From Lachnospiraceae bacterium (GTDB lineage: Bacteria > Bacillota > Clostridia > Lachnospirales > Lachnospiraceae): DNA of 38,844 nt. Within the stretch, counting starts at the first letter, position 1. The number at the start of each line of letters is the position of its first letter. Below are positions 25,101-32,800 of this stretch, one piece after another. The DNA lies in NCBI GenBank assembly GCA_017482205.1, contig JAFUNK010000001.1:1-38844 (forward strand), given 5' to 3'. Position numbers and translations under genes: made by a program. A model generated the notes under the pieces. That model ran no database searches and was not told the DNA's origin. It worked only from the letters and a program-made list of their open reading frames with translations.

Positions 25101-25654
25101 AAGCGGTAGGATATGACTTATATTGCAAGATGTTAAATGAAGCAGTTAAGAATTTGAAAGGCATTCCTACCCTGGAAGACTTTACAACAGTGGTGGATAT
25201 GGATGTAGATGCTTTTATTCCTGCGGAATATATTGTGAATGAAGTGCAGAAACTGGATATTTATAAGCGTATTGCAAGTATTGAGAATGAAAAAGAGCGG
25301 GATGACATGAAGGATGAACTCTTAGACCGTTTCGGTGCAATCCCCCGCTCTGTGGACAATCTGCTTCGGATAGCCCTGATACGGGTTTCTGCACACGCAC
25401 TTTATATGACAGAAATTAAAGGTAAAAATGAGAGGATTATCTTTACATTCAGACCGGATGCGGACATCAATCCTGCGGGTATTCCTGCATTGCTGCAGAA
25501 ACATAAAAACAAGCTGTTTTTTACTGCTTACGGCAACCCGTTCTTTACCTACAAATATGATAAAACCGGGCTGGTGGAAAAGGACGCAGAATTGTTGCTT
25601 AATACTACAGAACAGTTGTTGAAGGATATGGTAAGTCTGCACGACAAAAAATAA
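22106..25654 (+). CDS. mfd: Transcription-repair coupling factor
   Basis: Mfd pushes stalled RNA polymerase off lesions and recruits UvrA. The 1182-residue protein has the full domain order. A UvrB-like N-terminal module (about 1-350) carries the segment FSVRGGIIDIFD. The CarD-like polymerase-interaction domain (about 505-575) reads VGDYVVHESHGLGIYRGI. Translocase lobe 1 has Walker A GDVGYGKTEIAIRAAF (about 658) and box DEEQRFGV (about 759), followed by TATPIPRTLHMSL. Lobe 2 has STTIIETGLDI and QLRGRVGRSNR, and the C-terminal TRCF domain (about 1010-1110) follows. GGTAGGAG precedes the ATG, 5 bases after pth. No clear terminator follows, and a new promoter begins at once. Confidence 0.97.
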   Translation: MQALLAPLRELAEFEEIQKLIRKKGGDKEAPAAALTGCVESQKLHMIYGLSDGFKYKIIVTYSDLRAREIFEEYKFYDRNVMLYPAKDLIFFQADIHGNKLTTERIKVLRRMAEGRPFTLVTTFAALMTPQAPWNIDIDTVFIDKRTGIEEGEIAQRLVAMGYEKNYQVEAPGQFSVRGGIIDIFDVTEENPYRIELWGDEVESIRSFDILSQRSIEQLSSIRIYPASEFVLTKERIQSGFSAMEKDAAKQEKLFRDAFQTEEAHRIATQIKEVKEQVLEFKNYAGLEGYIRYFYKKEELKSLLGLLPDGHCLFLDEPARIREHAQAIETEFRESMSHRAEKGYILPGQMQVLYGMEEVSAMMQKTSYVTLSAIELKNPLIKAKRHFDIQVRSISSYNNSFESLVKDLKRYKKNDYRVLLLSGSRTRAARLAEDLREQELSAVFTQNPEREVQHGEILTCYGHVGKGFEYPLLKFVVISESDIFGAGQKKKKRKPKYEGTKIKDFAELKVGDYVVHESHGLGIYRGIEKVEVEKVVKDYMKIEYRDGGNLYILATGLDVIQKYASADAKTPKLNKLGSQEWNKTKAKVRTAVDAVAKDLVELYALRQQSEGFQYGPDTVWQKEFEEMFPFEETEDQLQAIADTKADMESRKIMDRLVCGDVGYGKTEIAIRAAFKAVQEGKQVVYLVPTTILAQQHYNTFAQRMKDFPVRVDLLSRFRSAGEQKKTITDLKKGMVDIVIGTHRVLSKDVEYKDLGLLIIDEEQRFGVAHKEKIKQLKENIDVLTLTATPIPRTLHMSLIGIRDMSVLEEAPNDRLPIQTYVMEYNEEMVREAIVRELARDGQVYYVYNRVNNIADVAAAIQKLVPEAEVAFAHGQMKEQELERIMYDFINGEIDVLVSTTIIETGLDISNVNTIIIHDSDNMGLSQLYQLRGRVGRSNRTAYAFLMYKRDKMLKEVAEKRLAAIKEFTDLGSGFKIAMRDLEIRGAGNLLGKMQHGHMEAVGYDLYCKMLNEAVKNLKGIPTLEDFTTVVDMDVDAFIPAEYIVNEVQKLDIYKRIASIENEKERDDMKDELLDRFGAIPRSVDNLLRIALIRVSAHALYMTEIKGKNERIIFTFRPDADINPAGIPALLQKHKNKLFFTAYGNPFFTYKYDKTGLVEKDAELLLNTTEQLLKDMVSLHDKK

Positions 25655-25682
25655 TTGATTTTTATGTGAAGTGTGCTATGAT
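25655..25682 (+). promoter_or_regulatory. Promoter of the membrane protein gene
   Basis: TTGATT (25655-25660), a 16-base spacer, and TATGAT (25677-25682) with an extended -10 (TGC before it), directly after mfd. Confidence 0.6.
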
Positions 25683-25710
25683 GAGGCGAGGGGATCATAT
25701 AGAAAGGGTA

Positions 25711-25731
25711 ATATGACTTAGGGCGTCATAT
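25711..25731 (+). promoter_or_regulatory. Leader hairpin with a two-codon ORF
   Basis: GAAAGGG at 25702-25708 precedes ATG ACT TAG (25713-25721), a start codon with one sense codon and a stop. ATATGAC (25711-25717) and GTCATAT (25725-25731) form a perfect 7-bp stem just before the real start at 25743, which lacks a good ribosome site. This could affect translation of the membrane protein, or be chance. Confidence 0.3.
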
Positions 25732-25742
25732 CATAGCGTGAA

Positions 25743-27575
25743 ATGAGAGAGTGTAAAATCAAGGGGAAACTATGGCCGTATATCATTCTGGGAATGGTAT
25801 GTATTTTGGTCTATTACCTGCCTTATTTTATTTTGGGGCAGGATGCGGCATTTAGAATTACAGACTTTCTGGATGATGAAGTGGTGCAATATTTACTGAA
25901 TGTAAAGTATATGTTTGCACCTTCGGATACAATTGTAGCAGAATGGTTTTCGGGAGCTCCGTTAGCGTCTATTCAGCCGCCAAGTTTTTTTCTGATTTTG
26001 TTTTTTAAATTATTACCTTTTTATCAGGCAATTGTTGCAATCAGTTTGTTTGGAACAGTGGCTGCTTATATTGGTATGCTCCTTTTATGCAACAAGCTGT
26101 TGGGAGGAAAACAAAAGTATATTTCCTTTATGGCAGCAATTTTATTTTGTATTTTACCATATTATCCGCCTTATGGATTATCCTCTGTGGGCATTCCATT
26201 GGTAGTATGGGCGTGTATAAATTTATATGAAGAGACAAACAATCTAAAGTCAGAGAAGGGCTGGCAGGGAGAACTTAGATATTTGTCTTATTATCTGGTG
26301 TGTGTATTTTATGCCCTTTCTTCATCCTTGGTGTGGGCAGGATATTTTGTGGTAGGTTTTACGGTTCTGGTAGCAATTATACTTTTAATAAAGAGAAAGA
26401 AAAGTGGAGTGAGAATTGTGATTGCCGCTATTCTTATGGCGGGAACCTATTGCATTACATTTCGTGAGACAATAGTGAACATTCTTTTTGAAACATATGT
26501 CTCTCACAGATCCGATCCTAATAAAATATATATAGCATCGGATTTTGTGGAAGAATTTGTTGATATGTTCAAATATGGGCAATATCATGTTCCAAGCCTG
26601 CACACCTATATTATGGCTTTTTCGTTCTGCGTCATTTTGATAGGGTTGATTTTTTATAAAAAGTTGGATAGTAGAACAAGACGTAAGACATTGTTGGTTG
26701 CGACAATTTGGGTGAGTGCTTTATTTATCGCTGTTTTCCATGCTTTTTATAACTGTAAACTGGGGCTTGTAGTCAGAAAATATCTGGGACCGTTGGAGAG
26801 TTTCCAGCTTGACCGTATTTATTGGATATACCCCACGCTGTGGTATGTGGAACTGGCACTTGCAACCTCAGTTTTCTTTCAGGTGGCAGAAGTGGTGCTG
26901 AATTTACTTGTGGGACTGCATCGTGTGTTAAAAGAGAAGTTTACGGAAAAGATAAAGCGGAACCTGTTAAAAATCTTTAAAGCAACTTTTACTTTTATAG
27001 TAACCTTGTTTTTGGCAAATTATATTATTCATCACATAAACAGTACTGAATATTACGCCAATGTGCAAAAGGTACTGGGAAAAGAGACAACGGAGTGGAC
27101 ATATCGTGATTTTTATGATCACGAATTGTTTGCAGAGGTGGCAGAGTATATTGGAAGAGACCAGAGTACTTATCGTATAGGTTGTGTGGGATTTGTGCCT
27201 GCCATTGCACAGGTGAACGGTTTTTATACAGTGGACGGATATTCTACCAATTATCCTTTAGAGTATAAGCAACAGTTCAGGGAAGTGATTGCAAAAGAAC
27301 TTGAGAAAAGTGAATTGATACGTGCCTATTACGATAACTGGGGCAACAGATGTTATTTGCTTTCCGCTGAACTGGGTACTATGTTTCAAATCGGAAAAGA
27401 GGAAAATATAGTACTGCAAAATTTTGAGATAAATGTGGAAGCGTTGAAAGCACTTGGTTGCGATTATATTTTTTCGGCAGTAGGAATTGAAAATGTTTCG
27501 GAAATGGGAATGAAGCTGTTAAATATCTTTTCCACGGAAGAAAGCCGAATAGAAGTGTATGTATATGAATTGTGA
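25743..27575 (+). CDS. Large multi-pass membrane protein (DUF6044/YkoS-like, GT-C-like layout)
   Basis: A 610-residue protein with about 9-10 membrane helices in the first 420 residues and a roughly 180-residue C-terminal soluble domain, probably extracytoplasmic. The first loop holds acidic residues (ITDFLDDEVVQYLLN) like the Asp/Glu pair of GT-C lipid-linked sugar transferases, followed by PLASIQPPSFFL. The C-terminal part contains YRIGCVGFVPAIAQVNGFY, then DGYSTNYPLEYKQQF. This resembles uncharacterised Firmicutes membrane proteins grouped as DUF6044, from memory and not verified. A role in cell-surface glycan or polymer modification is inference. The start is uncertain because no strong ribosome site precedes ATG 25743. 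It is a single gene with its own promoter. Confidence 0.7.
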   Translation: MRECKIKGKLWPYIILGMVCILVYYLPYFILGQDAAFRITDFLDDEVVQYLLNVKYMFAPSDTIVAEWFSGAPLASIQPPSFFLILFFKLLPFYQAIVAISLFGTVAAYIGMLLLCNKLLGGKQKYISFMAAILFCILPYYPPYGLSSVGIPLVVWACINLYEETNNLKSEKGWQGELRYLSYYLVCVFYALSSSLVWAGYFVVGFTVLVAIILLIKRKKSGVRIVIAAILMAGTYCITFRETIVNILFETYVSHRSDPNKIYIASDFVEEFVDMFKYGQYHVPSLHTYIMAFSFCVILIGLIFYKKLDSRTRRKTLLVATIWVSALFIAVFHAFYNCKLGLVVRKYLGPLESFQLDRIYWIYPTLWYVELALATSVFFQVAEVVLNLLVGLHRVLKEKFTEKIKRNLLKIFKATFTFIVTLFLANYIIHHINSTEYYANVQKVLGKETTEWTYRDFYDHELFAEVAEYIGRDQSTYRIGCVGFVPAIAQVNGFYTVDGYSTNYPLEYKQQFREVIAKELEKSELIRAYYDNWGNRCYLLSAELGTMFQIGKEENIVLQNFEINVEALKALGCDYIFSAVGIENVSEMGMKLLNIFSTEESRIEVYVYEL

Positions 27576-27633
27576 TTAAATACGCCGGAACCGGTTTGGT
27601 TGGGTCGGATGTGGAGAAAAAGTTGCATTTAAA

Positions 27634-27689
27634 TTTACAATTAACATCACCGGCAGATTAAGTTTTGCAATTAAAGTCACCGGCAGGTT
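27634..27689 (+). repeat. Two 26-base direct repeats, 30-base period
   Basis: Units at 27634-27659 and 27664-27689 match at 22 of 26 positions; the shared core is TCACCGGCAG preceded by CAATTAA. They lie between the membrane protein gene and the 34-aa gene and are followed by a small hairpin (AAAGTCC/GGGACTTT, about 27694-27716). The 30-base period puts them on nearly the same DNA face. They may be binding sites; the regulator is unknown. Confidence 0.55.
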
Positions 27690-27774
27690 GACTAAAGTCC
27701 GTTTTATGGGACTTTGAAAATGGTATCTTTATTTCAGAACAGTAAACAAGGTTTCTGAAAGGAAGGTATCAGAT

Positions 27775-27879
27775 ATGAAAGGATATATTACGGCAAGCGG
27801 CTATATGGGATATGTGGATGGAATTTATATCCTGTTTGCCAGTGAAGAAGATTATAGAGAATTTGTGGAAGCTGCATAA
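27775..27879 (+). CDS. 34-residue small protein
   Basis: The sequence starts MKGYITASGYMGYVDGIYIL and ends FASEEDYREFVEAA. AAAGGAAGG lies about 8 bases before the ATG, and a hairpin terminator starts inside the last codons, so this looks like a complete one-gene transcript. It is aromatic- and glycine-rich with an acidic end and is not a membrane helix. I recall similar short MKGY-type hypothetical proteins from Lachnospiraceae, but no function. It is too short for standard gene calling and easily missed. Confidence 0.65.
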   Translation: MKGYITASGYMGYVDGIYILFASEEDYREFVEAA

Positions 27880-27898
27880 AGAAATTTATGCGGCTTTT
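27871..27898 (+). terminator. Terminator overlapping the stop codon of the 34-aa gene
   Basis: GCTGCATAAA (27871-27880, including the stop TAA) pairs with TTTATGCGGC (27885-27894) through a GAAA tetraloop, followed by TTTT. A compact, stable intrinsic terminator. Confidence 0.75.
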
Positions 27899-27900
27899 GC

Positions 27901-27929
27901 TTTACGAAAAAGCAACGGTATGGTATGAT
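27901..27929 (+). promoter_or_regulatory. Promoter of the kdgK-like gene
   Basis: TTTACG (27901-27906), 17-base spacer, TATGAT (27924-27929) with TGG before it (extended -10). Confidence 0.6.
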
Positions 27930-27941
27930 GGAAACAGAAAG

Positions 27942-27955
27942 TGAAAGCGCTTACA
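27942..27955. promoter_or_regulatory. Perfect CcpA cre site
   Basis: TGAAAGCGCTTACA matches the catabolite-responsive element consensus TGWAANCGNTNWCA at every position. It lies about 13 bases after the -10, where bound CcpA would block transcription of the sugar kinase when preferred sugars are present. Confidence 0.75.
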
Positions 27956-28037
27956 TGAAGCTGGGACGGATGTGCACAGGGAGTGTTGCGGGGTATATAT
28001 AAATGCAGAGTCGTCTGGCGACGAAAGGAGAAGGAAT

Positions 28038-29060
28038 ATGAAAAAGGATTTTGATTTGTTGTCATTGGGAGAGCTTATGTTACGTTTGTCACCGCCGGCA
28101 AATGAGAGAATTACCAGAGGAGATACCTTTGGCAAGCAGGTAGGTGGTGCAGAGATGAATGCTATTGCAGGTTCGGCTATGCTGGGACTGCGCTGCGGTA
28201 TTATTTCCAAACTGCCGGCAAATGATTTGGGAACCTATATCAAGAATCGCGTCCGTGAGTGTGGAGTCAGCGACGACTATCTGGTGTACGATGGGGACAA
28301 GGATGCCCGACTGGGTGTTTACTATTATGAAAGCGGAGCATATCCCCGTAAGCCACGTATTGTATATGACAGAAAGAATACCTCCGTAAATAAAATAGAT
28401 ATATCGGATTATCCGGATACACTCTACGCATCTACACGGTGCTTCCATACCAGCGGTATTACATTGGCATTGAGCCCCCAGTGCAGAAAAACGGCAATAG
28501 AGATGATGAAGCGCTTTAAGGAACAGGGCGCGTTGATTTCTTTTGATGTGAACTTCCGCGGTAATTTATGGAGCGGTGATGAAGCGAGAGAATGTATCAA
28601 TTCCATTCTGCCCTATGTGGATATTTTCTTTTGCTCGGAGGATACTGCACGACTGACTTTCTTAAAAGAAGGAGATGCAAAGAGTATAATGAAGAGCTTT
28701 ACGGAAGAATTTCCGATTTCCATTGTGGCATCTACCCAGCGCATTGTACATAGTCCCAAACGACATACTTTCGGTTCTATTATTTACAGTGCAAAAGAAG
28801 ATAAATATTATGAAGAAGCACCTTATGCAGATATTGAGGTGGTTGACAGAATTGGTAGCGGTGATGCGTATATTTCCGGTGTGCTTTACGGTCTGTTGGC
28901 GCATGAGGGAGATTATCAGAGAGCACTGCAGTACGGTAATGCTACCAGTGCATTGAAAAATACTATTCCCGGGGACCTGCTTTCTACGGATTTAAAGGAA
29001 ATTGAGGGTATTATCAAAGAACATCAGTCTACCGGCAGAGTGGCAGAGATGGATAGGTAA
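28038..29060 (+). CDS. PfkB-family sugar kinase, probable 2-keto-3-deoxygluconate kinase
   Basis: A 340-residue ribokinase-fold enzyme. The N-terminal SLGELMLRLSPP is like KdgK and fructokinases. It has the substrate-loop GGAEMNAIAG, FDVNFRGNLW, and the C-terminal PfkB signature DRIGSGDAYISG with its catalytic Asp. The likely reaction is ATP-dependent phosphorylation of KDG to KDG-6-phosphate, the step after UxuA, whose gene is 7 kb away; other sugars are possible. The start is set at 28038, with GAAAGGAG 9 bases upstream, not at an in-frame ATG at 27972 lying in the leader. It has its own promoter with a perfect cre site, so it is expected to be under carbon catabolite repression. No aldolase gene follows. 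Confidence 0.85.
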   Translation: MKKDFDLLSLGELMLRLSPPANERITRGDTFGKQVGGAEMNAIAGSAMLGLRCGIISKLPANDLGTYIKNRVRECGVSDDYLVYDGDKDARLGVYYYESGAYPRKPRIVYDRKNTSVNKIDISDYPDTLYASTRCFHTSGITLALSPQCRKTAIEMMKRFKEQGALISFDVNFRGNLWSGDEARECINSILPYVDIFFCSEDTARLTFLKEGDAKSIMKSFTEEFPISIVASTQRIVHSPKRHTFGSIIYSAKEDKYYEEAPYADIEVVDRIGSGDAYISGVLYGLLAHEGDYQRALQYGNATSALKNTIPGDLLSTDLKEIEGIIKEHQSTGRVAEMDR

Positions 29061-29119
29061 AATAGGAAGAAGCCTCCGCGAAAAATATAAGAAAATAGTG
29101 TGAAAAAGATGTAAAATGA

Positions 29120-29148
29120 TTGTAAAATAGAAAAGTTTGTACTATAAT
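29120..29148 (+). promoter_or_regulatory. Sigma-A promoter of the chemoreceptor gene
   Basis: TTGTAA (29120-29125), 17-base spacer, TATAAT (29143-29148), 60 bases before the ATG. No sigma-D-type motility promoter is seen. Confidence 0.7.
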
Positions 29149-29208
29149 TATTTTATTACTTAAATTTATGTACATAGGTATCCTAAATGACTTACAGGAG
29201 GCGACATT

Positions 29209-30912
29209 ATGAGTAAAGGCAGCAAAGTTAATTTTTTTCATTCCATTATTTCCAAGATATTGTTATGTATTATGGTAGCCGTTGTGGTAACGTGGGCATT
29301 TGAAGTATGGATATTTGTACCAATGGTAAATGATAATATTCATAGCAATACCGAAAACTATATGTATGATATGGCCGTAGTATACGGAGAGAGACTGGAG
29401 CAGGAAATTGCCATGGCTGGCAGAGACCAGGCGCTGGCAACAGGTTCATTGACTTCTATGTTTGATGGGGTACATATTAAAGGTGCAGAGTCCAGTTATG
29501 TATATGTGACGGACGGAAGCGGCAAGATGTTGTATCATCCTACTGCCGATAAAATCGGACAGTCTGTTGAAAATGAAGTGGTAAAGGGATTGGTAACGGA
29601 TATTGCCAATGGAAAACTGCCTGAACCCCAGATAGTGACCTATGAGTTTAAAGGCGAATTGAAATATGCTTCCTATTATGTTGGAGCAAATGGTAACTAT
29701 ATTTTAGTTATTTCTGCAGATGAGAGTGAAATATTCGAAGCTGTGGATGTTATGATGGCTAAATCCTACATAATGGGTGTTGTCTTACTGGTTGCATGTG
29801 GTATTGCCGGATTTATTATGGCAAGGATGGTTGTAAAACCTATCAACCTGCTGACAAAGAGCGTATCCAAACTGGCAGAGCTGGACTTTACCCCTGACCC
29901 GGTACAGCAGAAGCTGGGCAAGCGCAAGGATGAAACCGGTCATATGAGCAGGGCACTGGCAAATCTGCAGGCACAGTTAGTCAAGGTGGCTACAAGTATC
30001 AAAGCACAGAGTGTTTCCTTATATGAAGCTGCAGATTACTTAAATACCAATACCCTGCAGACCAGCGAAACTGTTGGACAGGTAGAAAAGGCTATCGGAG
30101 AAATTGCAGATGGTGCAAACTCCCAGGCAGAGGAAACCCAGAAAGCTACCGAAAATATTATTCTTATCGGTAACATGGTAGAAGAAGCAAGCGGGCAGGT
30201 TGCCAAGTTAAATGAAAATGCAGACCATATGCAGCAGGCAGGTATTGAGGCAATGAATACCTTAAAACAGTTGGATGCTACCAATGTTAAAACCAGAGAA
30301 GCTATTGAAAGAATTTATGAGCAGACCCATACAACGAATGAATCTGCATTAAAAATCAGAGAGGCAACTACTATTATCACTTCTATTGCAGAAGAGACCA
30401 ACCTCTTATCACTGAATGCTTCTATCGAGGCGGCAAGAGCAGGTGAGCAGGGACGTGGTTTTGCGGTAGTAGCTTCCCAGATTCAGAAGTTGGCTGAGCA
30501 GTCCAACGAGTCTGCAAGACAGATTGAAGAAATTATTGACTTGCTGATTCGTGACTCCGAAGAGGCTGTAACAACCATGGATGGTGTTAAGACCATTATC
30601 GCAGAGCAGAGTGCAAACGTAGAAAAGACAGGTGCAGGCTTTGAAGAAGTGAAGAAGGGCATTGATATTTCCTTAGAAGGTGTTAAGAGCATTTCTGAGG
30701 ATATGGAAAAACTGGATGAAGCCCGTATCAATGTTGTAGACGTAGTGCAGAACCTGACCGCGATTGCAGAAGAAAATGCAGCAGGTACCCAGGAAACCTC
30801 TGCATCTACCACAGAAGTGGCAGCCATTGTACAGAATATGGCTGAACAGGCAAACTCACTCAAGAATGTTGCAAGTGAAATGGAAGAATCTGTAAACGTA
30901 TTTAAGATGTAA
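29209..30912 (+). CDS. Methyl-accepting chemotaxis protein
   Basis: A 567-residue transmembrane chemoreceptor. TM1 is at about 16-37 ([20 protein letters not shown]), an extracellular Cache-like sensor at about 38-182 ([16 protein letters not shown]), TM2 at about 185-207 and HAMP at about 207-262. A long cytoplasmic coiled coil follows. The conserved hairpin tip that binds CheA and CheW contains [20 protein letters not shown] near residue 395, and Gln/Glu-rich methylation sites flank it ([12 protein letters not shown]). It senses a small molecule or acts as an energy taxis receptor; the ligand is unknown. AGGAGGCG precedes the ATG. No other chemotaxis genes are in the window. It is monocistronic with a clean terminator. 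Confidence 0.95.
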   Translation: MSKGSKVNFFHSIISKILLCIMVAVVVTWAFEVWIFVPMVNDNIHSNTENYMYDMAVVYGERLEQEIAMAGRDQALATGSLTSMFDGVHIKGAESSYVYVTDGSGKMLYHPTADKIGQSVENEVVKGLVTDIANGKLPEPQIVTYEFKGELKYASYYVGANGNYILVISADESEIFEAVDVMMAKSYIMGVVLLVACGIAGFIMARMVVKPINLLTKSVSKLAELDFTPDPVQQKLGKRKDETGHMSRALANLQAQLVKVATSIKAQSVSLYEAADYLNTNTLQTSETVGQVEKAIGEIADGANSQAEETQKATENIILIGNMVEEASGQVAKLNENADHMQQAGIEAMNTLKQLDATNVKTREAIERIYEQTHTTNESALKIREATTIITSIAEETNLLSLNASIEAARAGEQGRGFAVVASQIQKLAEQSNESARQIEEIIDLLIRDSEEAVTTMDGVKTIIAEQSANVEKTGAGFEEVKKGIDISLEGVKSISEDMEKLDEARINVVDVVQNLTAIAEENAAGTQETSASTTEVAAIVQNMAEQANSLKNVASEMEESVNVFKM

Positions 30913-30921
30913 AAGCAGACA

Positions 30922-30952
30922 AAACAACGTCCTTTACATGGACGTTGTTTTT
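30922..30952 (+). terminator. Rho-independent terminator after the MCP gene
   Basis: Perfect 11-bp stem AAACAACGTCC/GGACGTTGTTT (30922-30932/30940-30950), 7-base loop, T-run after. Confidence 0.9.
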
Positions 30953-31051
30953 GTGTGTAAAAAGGTGTATAAAATAAAGAGGTATAAAAAGTATAATTAT
31001 AGAAAATAAAGATAAATCTAGTTTATATGAAGAAAAGGATTAATTGGCAAT

Positions 31052-32713
31052 ATGAATGACAACTTTGAAAAAGAAATGACAGGTGAAGAGGAACTGCGTT
31101 ATGCAGAAGCAGATATTGATGCCAGAATTCTGCGGGCGGTAACGGAGCTGGGATTTGAAACTATGACACCTATCCAGAAGCAGGCAATTCCCGTGTTGAT
31201 GGAAGGAAAGGACGTTATAGGACAGGCACAGACCGGTACGGGTAAGACAGCAGCCTTTGGTATACCGATGTTGCAGCGGATTGACGAAAATGACCGTTCC
31301 TTGCAGGGGATTATTTTATGTCCCACCAGAGAACTGGCTATTCAGGCAGCAGAGGAACTTAGGAAGTTTGCAAAATATATGCATGGTATCAGAATGTTAC
31401 CGGTTTACGGCGGGCAGGATATCGAACGCCAGATAAAAGCCTTAAAAGGTGGTGTACAGATTGTGGTAGGGACACCAGGACGTGTCATGGACCATATGCG
31501 CAGGCATACCTTGAAAATGCAGAATGTCAAAATGGTAGTACTGGACGAGGCGGACGAGATGTTAAATATGGGCTTCCGTGAGGACATGGAGACTATTTTG
31601 GGAGAAATAGAAAACGAGCACCAGACCGCTTTGTTTTCTGCAACCATGCCGCAGGCAATTCTGGATATTACGGATAAATATCAGAAAGAAGCGGTTATGG
31701 TAAAAGTTACAAAAAAAGAATTGACAATACCGCTTATCAAGCAATATTATTTTGTGGTGAAAAATATCTATAAAGAGGAAGTCACCAGCAGACTTTTGGA
31801 GTTGTATGGTTTTAAACGTTCCATTATTTTCTGCAATACCAAGCGTATGGTGGATGAACTGGCAGAAAATTTGAAAGCCAGAGGATTTCAGGCAGAGGGA
31901 CTTCACGGAGATATGACCCAGAAACAGAGAGACTTTGTAATGAACCGTTTTAAAAACGGCAGTCTGGAAATTCTGATTGCAACGGATGTGGCAGCCCGCG
32001 GTATTGATGTGGATGATTTGGAAGCAGTATTCAACTATGATATTCCGCAGGATATCGAGTACTATGTGCACCGTATCGGTCGTACCGGACGTGCAGGAAA
32101 AGAGGGTATGGCATTTACCTTTGCATACGGCAGAGATTTGTACCGCATCCGTGAAATTGAAAGAGTCTGCAAGACAAAGATGACGGAAAAGAAAGTTCCC
32201 AAAGCTGCCCAGATTATGGATATTAAAATCACAAAGTTATTGCAGGCAGCCACACAAAAGGCAGCAGAAACAGACCTTGAAAAACTGCAGGAGACATTGG
32301 AAGAAAAGCTGGCAGAGTTGGAAGCAGACCCTATGGAATTGCTGGCTGCACTTGTGAAAATGCAGGTGGGCGATGATATGCAGGAAATTGTTATTGAAGA
32401 ACCCAGACCCAGAAACCGCGGAAACAGGGATGGCAGAGTAAAAGACCGTAGAGGCAGAGAGGGAGACAGATATGCAGGCCGTCGCGACAATAGTGGAGAC
32501 CGACATGACAGGGGAACCGAACGCAGAAAAAATCGGGATGGGGATCATAAGCGGATTAGGAAGCAGGACAGACATATCGGTGGAAGTGCATCGGAATACA
32601 CCGGTAAACATGAAAGAAAACGTAGCTTTACGGAACGGAAAAAGGAGATTAAGGACCTGCGACGGGATGGTAGTGAAAGAAAACGAAAAAAATCGAAAGA
32701 AAAATCAAGATAA
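31052..32713 (+). CDS. DEAD-box ATP-dependent RNA helicase (CshA/DeaD-like)
   Basis: This 553-residue protein has all helicase motifs in order: Q motif GFETMTPIQKQAI, Walker A AQTGTGKTAAFGIP (about 58), PTRELA, TPGRVMDH, LDEADEMLNMGF (about 163), SAT, the Arg-rich HRIGRTGRAG (about 339). A short helical dimerisation-type segment follows. The last 110 residues form a disordered, very basic Arg/Asp/Gly-rich tail typical of RNA-binding extensions. Such helicases act in ribosome assembly, RNA decay and cold adaptation. The ribosome site (AAAAGGA) is 13 bases from ATG 31052, longer than ideal, so the start is fairly but not fully sure. The leader is AT-rich. Confidence 0.93.
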   Translation: MNDNFEKEMTGEEELRYAEADIDARILRAVTELGFETMTPIQKQAIPVLMEGKDVIGQAQTGTGKTAAFGIPMLQRIDENDRSLQGIILCPTRELAIQAAEELRKFAKYMHGIRMLPVYGGQDIERQIKALKGGVQIVVGTPGRVMDHMRRHTLKMQNVKMVVLDEADEMLNMGFREDMETILGEIENEHQTALFSATMPQAILDITDKYQKEAVMVKVTKKELTIPLIKQYYFVVKNIYKEEVTSRLLELYGFKRSIIFCNTKRMVDELAENLKARGFQAEGLHGDMTQKQRDFVMNRFKNGSLEILIATDVAARGIDVDDLEAVFNYDIPQDIEYYVHRIGRTGRAGKEGMAFTFAYGRDLYRIREIERVCKTKMTEKKVPKAAQIMDIKITKLLQAATQKAAETDLEKLQETLEEKLAELEADPMELLAALVKMQVGDDMQEIVIEEPRPRNRGNRDGRVKDRRGREGDRYAGRRDNSGDRHDRGTERRKNRDGDHKRIRKQDRHIGGSASEYTGKHERKRSFTERKKEIKDLRRDGSERKRKKSKEKSR

Positions 32714-32726
32714 CGCATAGTTCAAA

Positions 32727-32756
32727 TTGACATCCCTTATATGACAATGGTAAAAT
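32727..32756 (+). promoter_or_regulatory. Sigma-A promoter of carB
   Basis: TTGACA (32727-32732), 18-base spacer, TAAAAT (32751-32756). It lies in the 87-base gap after the helicase gene, so carB has its own promoter. No PyrR-type attenuator is visible in the short leader. Confidence 0.65.
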
Positions 32757-32800
32757 AACTCTTAATGAGATAAAATTTAAAGAGCTGAGGAGGAATCGTT

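Noticed and set aside
27634-27689. Short CRISPR-like array
   Set aside because: Only two imperfect repeats with 4 bases between them, so no spacer; no cas genes in the window.
29061-29208. Sigma-D (motility) promoter for the chemoreceptor
   Set aside because: No TAAA-N15-GCCGATAA-like sequence; a clear sigma-A promoter (TTGTAA-17-TATAAT) explains expression.
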